Source: Mycolicibacterium parafortuitum (GTDB lineage: Bacteria; Actinomycetota; Actinomycetes; Mycobacteriales; Mycobacteriaceae). Taken from it: a stretch of 64,000 nucleotides of DNA. The translations under genes were made by a program, and so were the position numbers. This document shows, piece after piece, positions 1-9,063 of this stretch (the stretch's first letter is position 1; each line of letters begins with the position of its first letter). The notes beneath the pieces are model-generated. The model did not search any database. It was given only the letters and a program-made list of their open reading frames with translations, and was not told where the DNA came from. The stretch lies in contig NZ_AP022598.1 of assembly GCF_010725485.1 (NCBI RefSeq), forward strand, positions 620,001 to 684,000, written 5' to 3'.

Positions 1-752
1 GCGTGCTCACCGAACTCGCCACCCACCTGCGGCCGTGGGTGCCGGTGGTGTCACTGGTCAAGGGGCTCGAGCAGGGCACCAACTACCGGATGAGCCAGAT
101 CGTCGACGAGGTGCTGCCGGGCCACCCGGCCGGAATCCTGGCCGGCCCCAACATCGCCCGCGAGGTCGCCGACGGCTACGCCGCCGCGGCGGTGCTCGCG
201 ATGCCCGATCAGCACTTGGCCGCGAACCTGGGGAACCTGTTCCGCACCAAGCGGTTTCGCACCTACACCACCGACGACGTGACCGGCGTCGAGATCGCCG
301 GCGCGCTGAAGAACGTGTACGCGATCGCCGTCGGCATGGGCTACTCGCTGGGCATCGGCGAGAACACCCGCGCGATGGTGATGGCCCGAGCGGTCAACGA
401 GATGTCCAAGATGGGTGTCGCGATGGGCGGGCACCGCGACACGTTCGCCGGCCTGGCCGGGATGGGCGATCTGATCGTCACCTGCACCTCGCAGCGCAGC
501 CGCAACCGGCACGTCGGCGAACAACTGGGCCAGGGCAAGACCGTCGAGGAGATCATCGCCTCGATGAACCAGGTCGCCGAAGGCGTCAAGGCCGCCAGCG
601 TGATCATGGAGTTCGCCGAGAAGTACGGCATCTCGATGCCGATCGCGCGCGAGGTGGACGCCGTCGTCAACCACGGCTCGACCGTCGAGCAGGCCTACCG
701 GGGACTGGTCGCCGAGAAGCCCGGCCACGAAGTGCACGGGTCGGGTTTCTAG
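1..752 (+). CDS. gpsA: Glycerol-3-phosphate dehydrogenase [NAD(P)+], 5'-truncated by window edge
   Basis: Cytoplasmic enzyme that reduces dihydroxyacetone phosphate to sn-glycerol 3-phosphate for phospholipid synthesis. The open frame runs from base 3 and gives 249 residues of the usual 330-340, so the N-terminal nucleotide-binding loop lies outside the window. Visible family blocks are PNIAREV, the substrate-site stretch GALKNVYAIA with its lysine, and GMGDLIVTCTS followed by RSRN. The stop overlaps the convergent Lrp-type gene by a few bases. In M. tuberculosis gpsA (Rv0564c) lies next to htpX and grcC1. The same order holds here except for the inserted transport operon. Confidence 0.93.
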   Translation, partial: VLTELATHLRPWVPVVSLVKGLEQGTNYRMSQIVDEVLPGHPAGILAGPNIAREVADGYAAAAVLAMPDQHLAANLGNLFRTKRFRTYTTDDVTGVEIAGALKNVYAIAVGMGYSLGIGENTRAMVMARAVNEMSKMGVAMGGHRDTFAGLAGMGDLIVTCTSQRSRNRHVGEQLGQGKTVEEIIASMNQVAEGVKAASVIMEFAEKYGISMPIAREVDAVVNHGSTVEQAYRGLVAEKPGHEVHGSGF

Positions 753-1222
753 CCGGTGGTGGGCCACACCCCGGACTGGTAGCTCAGCTTGAGCAACTTC
801 AGGTAGATCAACGTCTGCACCTCGGTCACGGCCTCGATCGTGCGGATCGAGTCGTCGATGACGCTCAGCAGATGCGCGCCGTCGCGCGAGGTCACCTCGA
901 CCAGCACGTCATACGAACCGGCGGTGGCGACCGCGAACGTCACCTCCGGCACATCGCGCAGCGCTTCGGCGACCGCGTCGACGCCGCCCTGGGTCTTGAC
1001 CAGAAGCATCGACGTGAACCTTCCCGGCCCGACCGGATTGGTGACGGCGACGATCTGCATGTGCCCCTGCTCGATCAGCTTCTGCAGGCGCTGACGCACG
1101 GTGGCCTCGGAGACGCCGACCTCCTTGGCGATCGCCGCGTAGGACTTGCGCCCGTCCGGTCGTAGCGAGTCGACGATCGCGGCCGACACCTTGTCCAGCG
1201 CGCCCTCGGCGTCTTCCGCCAT
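749..1222 (-). CDS. Lrp/AsnC family transcriptional regulator
   Basis: A 157-residue DNA-binding regulator. The N-terminal winged HTH (about residues 25-65, with YAAIAKEVGVSEATVRQRLQ) is followed by an RAM ligand-sensing fold (about 75-145), which is the normal Lrp/AsnC layout and length. The ATG at 1222 has a GGGAGG ribosome site just upstream. It is divergent from the ABC transporter operon across 165 bp that contain phased GATTC boxes, so it very likely controls that operon in response to an amino acid or amine. The effector cannot be read from the sequence. Confidence 0.9.
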   Translation of the reverse strand: MAEDAEGALDKVSAAIVDSLRPDGRKSYAAIAKEVGVSEATVRQRLQKLIEQGHMQIVAVTNPVGPGRFTSMLLVKTQGGVDAVAEALRDVPEVTFAVATAGSYDVLVEVTSRDGAHLLSVIDDSIRTIEAVTEVQTLIYLKLLKLSYQSGVWPTTG

Positions 1223-1246
1223 CTTCCTCCCTTGACATTCACTACG

Positions 1247-1303
1247 GATTCCTCAATCTACACCCGCGATTCTCATGGATTCAGGAATCACAGCCACGAA
1301 TTC
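1247..1303. promoter_or_regulatory. Phased GATTC operator array, probable Lrp binding region
   Basis: GATTC occurs at 1247-1251, 1268-1272 and 1278-1282. The inverted GAATC is at 1285-1289 and GAATTC at 1298-1303. The site 1278-1289 is a perfect dyad (GATTC-AG-GAATC). The spacings of 21, 10 and 20 bp place the boxes on one face of the helix, as expected for an Lrp octamer wrapping DNA. The array lies between the Lrp start (1222) and the permease start (1388). Binding is inferred, not shown. Confidence 0.5.
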
Positions 1304-1387
1304 TGTAGTTTTCCGCGACGAAACATGTGGAAAACAAACTAGGGTCATTGTTGTCGGAGTTTTGTTCGACCACATGAGGAACCAGCG

Positions 1388-2245
1388 ATGACCACACGGA
1401 CCGGATGGGTTCGCACCCTGCTGCCCGGCACGACGTGGCTGATCTGCTTCTACCTGGTTCCGCTCGGGTTGATTCTCGCCGCCGCGCTGGCCACCCCCGA
1501 CATGATCGGGCGCCCGGTCTACGGCTTCAGCCTCGACAACTTCGCGCTGGTCTTCCAATCCACCTACCTGCCCGTGGTGGCCCGGACGTTCGGCTACGCC
1601 GTCCTGGCCACCGTCGCGTGCCTGCTCATCGGCTACCCCTGCGCCTATGCGATCTCGCGGTACGGCGGGCAGGCCAAACCGGCCTTGCTGCTGGCCGTGC
1701 TGGTGCCGTGGCTGGCCGACTACCTGATCCGGATCTACGCCTGGGTGCAGGTGCTGGGCCGCGAAGGCCCGGCCAACTCCCTGCTGCAACGGTTCGGACT
1801 CGGGCCGGTCAACCTGGTCGGCAATCCGTACGCGCTGATCCTCGGGCTGATCTACAGCTTCCTTCCGTTCATGATCCTGGCGGTGTTCCTCGCCGTCGAG
1901 CGCGTCGACTGGCGGCTGCTCGAGGCCGCCCAGGACCTGCACGCCGGTCCGTGGCGGGCCTTCAGCACCGTCGTCGTGCCGCTGACCACCGGCGGCATCG
2001 CCGCCGGCTGCCAGCTGGTGTTCCTGCTCAGCCTCGGCGATTTCGCCATCGCGCAATTCCTCGGCGGCTCGACCTATCTGATGGGCAACCTGATCCGCGA
2101 CCAACTCGCCACCGCCGGGTCCCTGCCGTTCGGCGCGGCGCTGACCGCGACCCTGCTCGCCGGCATGGTGGCCTTCGTCGCACTCGCCGGTCTCGCCGTC
2201 GCGGCATACCGGACGCTACGTCGGACGCGGGTACACCATGGGTAG
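1388..2245 (+). CDS. ABC transporter permease, PotB-like
   Basis: A 285-residue inner-membrane permease of the spermidine/putrescine/opine class, with about six hydrophobic segments. The cytoplasmic EAA-type loop that docks the ATPase is visible as EAAQDLHAGPWRAFSTVVVP at about residues 178-197. It begins an operon with the second permease (8-bp overlap) and the binding protein. The substrate is unknown; the neighbouring M24 and amidohydrolase genes suggest a small amino- or amide-containing compound. No ATP-binding subunit gene lies in the window. Confidence 0.9.
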   Translation: MTTRTGWVRTLLPGTTWLICFYLVPLGLILAAALATPDMIGRPVYGFSLDNFALVFQSTYLPVVARTFGYAVLATVACLLIGYPCAYAISRYGGQAKPALLLAVLVPWLADYLIRIYAWVQVLGREGPANSLLQRFGLGPVNLVGNPYALILGLIYSFLPFMILAVFLAVERVDWRLLEAAQDLHAGPWRAFSTVVVPLTTGGIAAGCQLVFLLSLGDFAIAQFLGGSTYLMGNLIRDQLATAGSLPFGAALTATLLAGMVAFVALAGLAVAAYRTLRRTRVHHG

Positions 2246-3068
2246 GCGCATGCCGGTCGGGCTGGCCGTCCTACTGGCCGCCACGCTGGTCTTCCTGGAC
2301 CTGCCGCTGGCCGTGATCGTGTTGTTCTCGTTCAACTCCTCGTCCTCGCTGTCGGAGTTCGACGGCTTCAGCACCCGCTGGTATCAGCAGGCCGCCGGTA
2401 ATCCGGACATCCTGGCCGCGCTCGGCCTCAGCCTCACCGTCGGGGCGGCGGCCACCGTGATCGCGGTGGTGCTGGGTTGCCTGCTGTCCTACGGATTCGT
2501 CTACGGGCGGCGCCGGGTGACGCGTCCCGTCGAGGCCGTCGCGATGTCCACGCTGGTCACCCCCGAGCTGGCCACCGCGGTCGGGTTGATGACGTTGTTC
2601 ACCACCGCACAGCTGCCGCTGTCCACCGCGACGCTCATCATCGGGCATTCCACCTTCGTCCTGGTCTACGTCACGGTGCTGGTGGGCAACCGACTGCGAA
2701 CCCTCGACCCGCGGCTGGAGGAAGCCGCGGCCGATCTCGGCGCGGGACGGGTGCGCACCTTCGCGACGGTGATCCTGCCGCAGCTGCGCTCGGCCATCGC
2801 GGGAGCGGCCGCACTGGCCTTCGTGCTGTCCTTCGGCGACTTCGTCACCTCGGTGTTCCTGTCCGGGACCGAGATCGCGCCGCTGCCGGTCCGCATCTAC
2901 GGCATGCTGCGCTTCGGTCTGTCCCCCGAGATCAACGCGATCGGCACCGCGATGATCGTGCTCACCGTCGCACTCGGCGTCGCCGGCCTATGGCTGCAAC
3001 GCGCCCGGAAAACCCCTGCTACACCCAAACCCTCTTCCCGACAACGACATAGGAGCACTCATGGTTAG
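2238..3068 (+). CDS. ABC transporter permease, PotC-like
   Basis: Second membrane subunit, 276 residues, partner of the preceding permease. It has an N-terminal hydrophobic segment, further membrane spans and the EAA loop EEAAADLGAGRVRTFATVI at about residues 155-173. The start ATG at 2238 overlaps the upstream gene by 8 bp, and its own 3' end overlaps the binding-protein start by 8 bp, so the three genes are translationally coupled. The C-terminal tail after the last span is basic and short. Confidence 0.9.
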   Translation: MGRRMPVGLAVLLAATLVFLDLPLAVIVLFSFNSSSSLSEFDGFSTRWYQQAAGNPDILAALGLSLTVGAAATVIAVVLGCLLSYGFVYGRRRVTRPVEAVAMSTLVTPELATAVGLMTLFTTAQLPLSTATLIIGHSTFVLVYVTVLVGNRLRTLDPRLEEAAADLGAGRVRTFATVILPQLRSAIAGAAALAFVLSFGDFVTSVFLSGTEIAPLPVRIYGMLRFGLSPEINAIGTAMIVLTVALGVAGLWLQRARKTPATPKPSSRQRHRSTHG

Positions 3069-4170
3069 AACGACGCGGCGCGATTTCCTGTTCATGACCG
3101 GTGCGGGCGCGGCCGCGATGTGGTTGGCCGGATGCTCGAAGGATTCGTCGTCCACGGCCACGCTCGAGCCGCCGAAGGCCGAGATCGACGGCGACCTGGC
3201 GTATTACGCACCGACCGGCTATGTGCCCGACGACGTGATCGCCGGATTCGAGAAGGAGTACGGCGTCAAGGTCAACCAGACCTACTTCTCGACGGTCGAC
3301 GAGATGATCCAGAAACTCGGCGCCGGTGCCGCCTACGACATCACCTTCATGCCGTCCAACTTCTTCGCGCGCGCCACCGGCGCCAACCTGCTGCTGCCCA
3401 TCGACCACGCTGTCATGAGCAACTGGTCCGAGGTCACCGACCTGTTCCAGGATCCGCCGTTCGAACCCAAGGCCGAACACCTCGCAGGCCCGTACGCGAT
3501 GGGCGGGATCGGGCTGGCCTACCGCAAGAGCAGGGTCGAGGGTCTGACCGGATCGTGGAACGACCTGTGGACGCTCGCACCACGACTGGACCGGCGCGCG
3601 TTCATCTTCGACGACGTCACCGTGTCGATGACGATGGCACTGGCCCGCCTCGGACTGCCGACCGACACCAGCGACCCCGGCCAGTTGAACCAGGCCGCCG
3701 ACTCGCTCATCGAATTACGGAGAAGCCTGGGAGGATTCGGCAGCTCGGCCGGGGAGAAACTGGCCAACGGCGAGGCCGACCTGTTGATGAACTACACCGG
3801 CGCGACGTTCTCGACGCTCAAGGAGGCGTCGTTCGCCGACGACATCGACTTCCAATTCTGCCGCGAGACATTGGCGTTCAACTCCGACTGTCTGGCGATC
3901 CCGGCGGCGGCGAAACACCCCGGCACCGGCCTGATGTTCGCCGACTATCTGTTGCGACCGGACAACATGGCCAAGATCGTCGACTTCGTCGGGTATCCGA
4001 TCGCCACCAACGCCGGTATGGCCGCCTACGACAACCTGGTCGCGCAGTACCCGTTCCTGACCTATGACCAGACGGTGCTGTCCAATCCGGACGTGTGGCT
4101 GGCCTCCCTGCAGGATCAGCAGCTCACCGCCTGGAATCAGGCCTGGACCCGGGTGAAAGCGTCGGCGTGA
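3061..4170 (+). CDS. Extracellular solute-binding lipoprotein, PotD-like, Tat-exported
   Basis: A 369-residue binding protein that would deliver substrate to the two permeases. The N-terminus combines a twin-arginine motif (TTRRDFLF, Arg6-Arg7) with a lipobox LAGC (Cys25). It should therefore be exported folded by Tat and anchored in the membrane by a lipid. The body resembles polyamine-type solute-binding proteins (for example YEKEYGVKVNQTYFSTVDEM-like sequence near residue 60). Its stop overlaps the GTG of the M24 gene by 4 bp (GTGA). Polyamine specificity is only a class label here. Confidence 0.9.
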   Translation: MVRTTRRDFLFMTGAGAAAMWLAGCSKDSSSTATLEPPKAEIDGDLAYYAPTGYVPDDVIAGFEKEYGVKVNQTYFSTVDEMIQKLGAGAAYDITFMPSNFFARATGANLLLPIDHAVMSNWSEVTDLFQDPPFEPKAEHLAGPYAMGGIGLAYRKSRVEGLTGSWNDLWTLAPRLDRRAFIFDDVTVSMTMALARLGLPTDTSDPGQLNQAADSLIELRRSLGGFGSSAGEKLANGEADLLMNYTGATFSTLKEASFADDIDFQFCRETLAFNSDCLAIPAAAKHPGTGLMFADYLLRPDNMAKIVDFVGYPIATNAGMAAYDNLVAQYPFLTYDQTVLSNPDVWLASLQDQQLTAWNQAWTRVKASA

Positions 4171-5423
4171 CGAACACCGCACGCGCTCACGTCGACGCCG
4201 ACCGGTTGCGACGGCTGGTCGCCGCGACATACGCCGACCTGGCCGCGGAAACCACCGCACCTGCGTTCAGCGCCGCCGAGTACGAACGCAGGCGGCGGGC
4301 CCTGCAGGACGCCGCGCGCCTGGCCGGCCTCGATCTGCTCGTGATCAGCGCACCCGACGCGATGTGCTGGCTGCACGGCTATCAATCCCGTTGGTACCGA
4401 GCACAATCGTCGACCCGGTGGCCCCCGTTCCAGTGCACCGTCATGCACGTCGATTCGGGCCGGTACGTGGTCTACGACGTCGAGCACCACAGCTACCTGC
4501 TGCGGCGCACCTCCGTGGCGACCGATGTGGTGCTGTCCCGCGACGACGACGGCGACGCCGTGCTGCGGCTGATCGTCGACGACCTGAGCGCGCGCGGATG
4601 GCTCGGCGGCTGCGTGGGCATGGAATTCCACAGCCACGTGCCCAACCGCGCCACCAGCCAGATCGTCGACGCCGCACTGACGGCCCGCGGATGCCGGGTC
4701 GTCGACGCCAGCGCCGTCACACGGTCGCCGCGGCTGGTGAAGTCCCCCGACGAGATCGCGGTGATCGAACGGGCGGCCGCGATCTGCGACACCGGTCTGC
4801 GCGCGCTGCAGGCCGAGGTGCGGCCCGGGATGACCGAGAAACACGCTTGGGGACTGATGGTTTCGGCGATGGCCGCCGCCGGCGGCGAACCGGCCGCGCT
4901 GCACGAGTCGGTCGCGGTGGGCCCCATCGAACTCGGGCACGCCTACGCGTCGGACCGGCCGATCCGGCGCGGCGACGTGCTGTGCGCCGACCCCTGCGGG
5001 GTGGTGGACCGCTACCACGCCAACATCGAACGCTGGTACGTCGTGGGACAGGAACCGTCCGACGAGCTGTACCGGCTCGCGGCGATCGAGGCGGAGGCCT
5101 TCGCGATCCTGTGCGCCCGCGCCGGTGACGGGGTGCGGGTCGCCGACGTCACCGCCGAGATCGCGAACATGCTGCGCGACAACGGGTTATGGGGACTGCA
5201 CAACTGGAACGGGGGTTACGAGCTGGGGCTGTCCTTCCCCCCGGACTGGGTCGGTGAGTGGACGTTCACCGTGGGCGAGCCCAGTGACGACGTGTTCCGG
5301 TCCGGTGTGGTCACCAACTACGAGAGCATCGTGCTGTACCCGATGATCGACACCGTGGTCTTCGGCGAGCACGGCGCCAGGACCCTGTCCGCTCTGCCCC
5401 TCGACGTTGCGCGGGCCGGATGA
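4167..5423 (+). CDS. M24-family (creatinase/Xaa-Pro-like) hydrolase with degenerate metal site
   Basis: A 418-residue protein with the two-domain creatinase/aminopeptidase P fold: an N-terminal domain to about residue 170, then the pita-bread domain from SPRLVKSPDEIAVIERAA. The start is the GTG that overlaps the upstream stop (GTGA). Normal M24 metal ligands are altered. The second Asp of the D...D pair reads as Asn (HANIERW), and the usual GHG/H ligand region reads GGYELGLSFPPDW. That pattern recalls metal-independent creatinase-type members. A hydrolytic role on the imported amine or amide is inferred. Confidence 0.82.
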   Translation: MTNTARAHVDADRLRRLVAATYADLAAETTAPAFSAAEYERRRRALQDAARLAGLDLLVISAPDAMCWLHGYQSRWYRAQSSTRWPPFQCTVMHVDSGRYVVYDVEHHSYLLRRTSVATDVVLSRDDDGDAVLRLIVDDLSARGWLGGCVGMEFHSHVPNRATSQIVDAALTARGCRVVDASAVTRSPRLVKSPDEIAVIERAAAICDTGLRALQAEVRPGMTEKHAWGLMVSAMAAAGGEPAALHESVAVGPIELGHAYASDRPIRRGDVLCADPCGVVDRYHANIERWYVVGQEPSDELYRLAAIEAEAFAILCARAGDGVRVADVTAEIANMLRDNGLWGLHNWNGGYELGLSFPPDWVGEWTFTVGEPSDDVFRSGVVTNYESIVLYPMIDTVVFGEHGARTLSALPLDVARAG

Positions 5424-7015
5424 CCGCCGACACGATATTTTTGGGCCGGGTGTTCACCGCGGACCCGGCGCGGCGCTTCGCCGAGGCGGTCGCCGTCACC
5501 GATGGCATCATCACCGCCGTCGGGGACCGGGCAGACGTCCTCGGCCACTACCGATCCGGCACCACCGAGATCGTCGACGCGGCCGGCCTGATCTGCCCGG
5601 CATTCCACGACGCGCACATCCACCTGCTGGAGGGGTCGGTGTTCGACCTGTGGGTGAACCTGCACGACACCGATCCGTCCGAGTACCTGCCCGTGATCGA
5701 ACAGGGCACCCTCGCGTTGCCCGACGGCGCCTGGGTGCGCGGCGGCGGCTGGTCGATGTCGGCGTTCCCCGGCGGCAATCCTGCCGCTGCGGCGCTCGAT
5801 GCGGTGACCGGTGCACGGCCGGCATACCTGACCGCACGCGACGGACACAGCGCCTGGGTGAACTCCGCGGCATTGCGGCTGGCCGGAATCGACGCGCGCA
5901 CAACCGATCCCGCCGGCGGCCGGATCGAACGCGACGACCGGGGCGAACCGACGGGCGCATTGCACGAGACCGCGATGAAACTGGTCAACACCCACGTCCC
6001 GGAGATCACGGCCGACGAGTGGGCCGCGGCCCTGTCCGCGGGCCAGCGCTACCTGCACTCGCTGGGCATCGTCGGCTGGCAGGACGCCCGGCTGAACGCC
6101 CCGATGCTGCACGCCTACCTGGAAGCCGAATGCACCGGAACATTACGGGCACGGGTGACCGCGGCCCTGCACTGGGATCCGCGCAGGGGCCTGCAGCAGA
6201 TCTCGGAACTGTGTGAGCTGCGGGACCTGGCCGGCGGACCGCTGGTCGGTGCGAGCATGGTGAAGATCTTCGTCGACGGCGTGGTCGAGAACCAGACCGC
6301 CTCGCTGCACGAGCCGTACCGCTGCAGCCACTCCCGCGGCGTGCCGCTGTTCGACCCCGCGCAACTCCAGGACGCGATCGCCGCATGCGTCGACGCGGGA
6401 TTCTCGGTGCACGTGCACAGCATCGGCGATGCGGCCACCACCGCAGCCCTCGATGCGTTCGAGCGCAGCGGCGACCCCGAGTCGGGGCTGCGGCACCAGA
6501 TCTGCCACCTGCAACTGATCCGCCCCAGCGACATCCCGCGATTCGGTGCGCACGGCGTCATCGCCAACGTCCAGGCGCTGTGGGCGTGCCGCGACGAGCA
6601 GAACGTCACGCTGTGCCGGCCGGTCCTCGGGGACGACCGCTTCGAGGCTCAATACCCGTTCGGTGACTTGGCCCGGGCGGACGCCACGCTGGCGTTCGGC
6701 AGCGATTGGCGGGTCAGCACCCCGAACCCGTTGCCGCAGATCGAGGTCGCGGTCACCCGGCGCCCGCCCGGCGACCCCGACGCGGCCCCGCTGGGTCCGG
6801 CTCAGTCGCTGGACCTGACCACCTGCCTGCTCGGCTTCACCCGCACCGCGGCCTACGCGGCCGGCGTCGACGACCGCAGTGGGTCGTTGACCGTCGGCCG
6901 CGACGCCGACATCGTCGTGCTCGACACCGACCCGTACACCGTCGAGGATCACCAGATCGGCGGGATCGCCGTGGCCGCCACCTATTTCCGCGGTGAGGCG
7001 GTGTACACGGCCTAG
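5420..7015 (+). CDS. Amidohydrolase, YtcJ-like (TIM-barrel metal hydrolase)
   Basis: A 531-residue metal-dependent amidohydrolase. The N-terminal beta domain is followed by the HxH motif DAHIHL (His66, His68). Later metal or catalytic blocks are HVHSIGDAA, the histidine of RHQICHLQL, and FGSDWRVSTPNPL with its aspartate, in the order and length of the YtcJ group. The ATG overlaps the M24 stop by 4 bp, so it belongs to the same operon and probably acts on the same imported compound. The operon ends convergently against the secreted-protein gene. The exact substrate is unknown. Confidence 0.88.
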   Translation: MTADTIFLGRVFTADPARRFAEAVAVTDGIITAVGDRADVLGHYRSGTTEIVDAAGLICPAFHDAHIHLLEGSVFDLWVNLHDTDPSEYLPVIEQGTLALPDGAWVRGGGWSMSAFPGGNPAAAALDAVTGARPAYLTARDGHSAWVNSAALRLAGIDARTTDPAGGRIERDDRGEPTGALHETAMKLVNTHVPEITADEWAAALSAGQRYLHSLGIVGWQDARLNAPMLHAYLEAECTGTLRARVTAALHWDPRRGLQQISELCELRDLAGGPLVGASMVKIFVDGVVENQTASLHEPYRCSHSRGVPLFDPAQLQDAIAACVDAGFSVHVHSIGDAATTAALDAFERSGDPESGLRHQICHLQLIRPSDIPRFGAHGVIANVQALWACRDEQNVTLCRPVLGDDRFEAQYPFGDLARADATLAFGSDWRVSTPNPLPQIEVAVTRRPPGDPDAAPLGPAQSLDLTTCLLGFTRTAAYAAGVDDRSGSLTVGRDADIVVLDTDPYTVEDHQIGGIAVAATYFRGEAVYTA

Positions 7016-7542
7016 TTGAAGTACGGGTTGGTTCCCTCGGGACGCGCGAGCAGCGGGTTGATCGCGTTGACCCACGTCGCCTCCGGCGTGACGACGAAGC
7101 CTGCCTGGTTGCCGCTGTCCAGGCATGCGGTCACCACGCCGTCGCCGCCGCAGCTGACCGTGCCGAAGCTGATCCGGGTGTTCGGCGGCAGCTCGTTGAC
7201 CGGTTCGGCGACGATGGGCTGACCCGCCGTCCCGAAGCCCGGCGGGACGCCGGCGCGACCGCTGACCAGGTTCGCGCCGTTGGGTGCGCCCGGCAGCACG
7301 CCGCTGCACCCGTACGGGCCGGACCGCTGCACCATGCACGTCAGCCCGGCGGTGGTGAACGCATACGCCGCGCCCTGATGCACGGCGAAGTTCTGCGGGT
7401 TCGCCGGCGCGTAGGCGTTGACGTTCGGCACCGGCGGAGGCGGTGGGGGCGCGGGCTGCGCCCCGGCCAGGCCGGGCGCGGTGAGAACGCCTGCCGCGGC
7501 GACGCACGCGGCGGCAACAACAGATCGGCTCAGCACCATCAC
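7012..7542 (-). CDS. Secreted conserved mycobacterial protein (paralogue 1)
   Basis: A 176-residue protein with a clear Sec signal peptide (hydrophobic stretch VVAAACVAAAGVLTAPGLAG, cleavage near AGAQP), then a Pro-rich linker and a compact domain. The mature part carries GxSGxLPGAPNGANLVSG and four cysteines (TCM, GCSG, VSCGG, ACLD) likely to form two disulfides. It is about 40-50% similar by eye to the gene immediately upstream (7576-8043), so the pair arose by tandem duplication. Function unknown. Its 3' end overlaps the convergent amidohydrolase stop. Confidence 0.75.
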   Translation of the reverse strand: MMVLSRSVVAAACVAAAGVLTAPGLAGAQPAPPPPPPVPNVNAYAPANPQNFAVHQGAAYAFTTAGLTCMVQRSGPYGCSGVLPGAPNGANLVSGRAGVPPGFGTAGQPIVAEPVNELPPNTRISFGTVSCGGDGVVTACLDSGNQAGFVVTPEATWVNAINPLLARPEGTNPYFN

Positions 7543-7575
7543 AGCCTAAGTGTCGTCACCGGGGGCGGCAGTGTT

Positions 7576-8043
7576 TCAGAACGCGTACGACGTCGTCGGG
7601 CTGATGACGAAGCCGGACTGGTTGTAGGTGTTCACACACGACGTCGAGAAGCCGTCGTTTCCGCAGCTCACCGTCTTGAAGCTGAGCCGGGTGTTCGGCG
7701 GCAGGGCCGGGGCGTTCTCGACGATGCCGTACATCGGCCGCGCGGAGTTGGCGAAGCCCACACCGCCGGCGGCGTTTCCGGTCACCAGATTGGCGCCGTT
7801 GGGCGCCCCCGGCAACGGGCCGCTGCAGCCGTAGCTGCCTGACCCGCGGTCCAGCACGCAGGTCACCCCGTCCAGCGCACTGAACACGTACCAGGCCCCG
7901 TCGTGGGCGGCGTAGTCCTGCGGGTTCGCCGGTGGCATCGCATTGATGTTCGGTGGCTGCGCCGAGGCGACTCCGGACATGCCGAGCACCGCCGCGGCGG
8001 CGCCGACCGAAACGATCATGATTCTGCTCAGCACGGACCACAC
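7576..8043 (-). CDS. Secreted conserved mycobacterial protein (paralogue 2)
   Basis: A 155-residue sister of the next gene downstream. The signal peptide (VSVGAAAAVLGMSGVASAQP) is followed directly by NxNAxPPANPQDYAAHDG, a block shared with the paralogue. GCSGPLPGAPNGANLVTGNA and four cysteines (TCV, GCSG, VSCGN, SCVN) are conserved. The last residues (SPTTSYAF) are shorter than in the sister. The start may be the ATG at the N-terminus or the slightly later leucine/isoleucine-rich start. No catalytic motif is visible; a cell-envelope or extracellular role is inferred. Confidence 0.74.
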   Translation of the reverse strand: MWSVLSRIMIVSVGAAAAVLGMSGVASAQPPNINAMPPANPQDYAAHDGAWYVFSALDGVTCVLDRGSGSYGCSGPLPGAPNGANLVTGNAAGGVGFANSARPMYGIVENAPALPPNTRLSFKTVSCGNDGFSTSCVNTYNQSGFVISPTTSYAF

Positions 8044-8097
8044 CTTAAACGGGTGTCGACGCAGGCGCAGGTCCCGACCGAAAGTCTGACGGGGGTG

Positions 8098-8988
8098 TCA
8101 GTAGTAGCCGGGGCCGTCCCGGTGTCCGGGGCCGGCCATCGCCTCCAGCCGCGCGATGCGGTCGGCGATCGGCGGGTGCGTGGCGAACAACTTGCCGATC
8201 TTCTCGCCGGACCGGAACGGGTTGGCGATCATCAGGTGGGCCTGGTCGGCCAGCTGCGGCTCGGGCGGCAGCGGGGCGCGCTCGACGCCGGCGCTGATCT
8301 TGCGCAGCGCGCTGGCCAGCGCCAGTGGGTCCCCCGTCAGCTCCGCGCCGGACTGGTCGGCCTGGTACTCGCGCGACCGCGACACCGCCAGCCGGATGAC
8401 CGTCGCCGCGATCGGACCCAGCAGCGAAACCAGCAGGATGGCAAAGGGATTCGTGCCACCTTCCCGGTTCCCGCCGAACATGCTGGCGAAGAACGCGAGG
8501 TTGGCCAGCGCGGTGATCACCGACGCCATCGCCCCGGCCACGCACGAGATCAGGATGTCGCGGTTGTACACGTGCGACAGCTCGTGGCCGAGCACCGCGC
8601 GCAGTTCCCGTTCGTTGAGGATCTGCAGGATCCCGGTGGTGCAGCACACCGCGGCGTTGCGCGGATTGCGGCCGGTGGCAAACGCGTTCGGGGCGGCGGT
8701 GTCGCTGATGTAGAGCCGCGGCATCGGCTGGCGCGCCGTGGTGGCGAGCTCGCGCACGATCTTGTACATCACCGGCGCCTGCATCTCGTTCACCGGCTGG
8801 GCGTGCATCGCGCGCAGCGCCAGCTTGTCGCTGTTGAAGTACACGTAGGCGTTCATGCCGACCGCGAACAACACAGCCAGGAACATGATGTTGCGGCCGA
8901 ACATGGCGCCGACGGCGACGATCAAACCGGAGAACACCGCCAGCAACAGGAACGTCTTGGCCCTGTTGGCGTGCGGGTGCCAAGTCAT
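8098..8988 (-). CDS. htpX: Membrane zinc metalloprotease HtpX (M48)
   Basis: A 296-residue inner-membrane protease for quality control of membrane proteins. Two N-terminal membrane spans (about residues 12-48) precede the zinc site HELSH at 135-139. Two more hydrophobic stretches follow near 145-190, matching the HtpX topology and usual length of about 290. The Gly/Asp/Pro-rich C-terminal tail faces the cytoplasm. It lies in the same order relative to grcC1 as M. tuberculosis Rv0563, 75 bp downstream of grcC1 on the same strand. Confidence 0.95.
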   Translation of the reverse strand: MTWHPHANRAKTFLLLAVFSGLIVAVGAMFGRNIMFLAVLFAVGMNAYVYFNSDKLALRAMHAQPVNEMQAPVMYKIVRELATTARQPMPRLYISDTAAPNAFATGRNPRNAAVCCTTGILQILNERELRAVLGHELSHVYNRDILISCVAGAMASVITALANLAFFASMFGGNREGGTNPFAILLVSLLGPIAATVIRLAVSRSREYQADQSGAELTGDPLALASALRKISAGVERAPLPPEPQLADQAHLMIANPFRSGEKIGKLFATHPPIADRIARLEAMAGPGHRDGPGYY

Positions 8989-9063
8989 GGTGGGTTCCTC
9001 CTCAGAAACCTGTGTACGTCATCGCAGATATCAACGACCGATCGGCCCGTCCGGGTTCCGGCG

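Noticed and set aside
4137..5018. Minus-strand frame opposite the M24 gene
   Set aside because: Shadow of the M24 coding strand; no homology visible.
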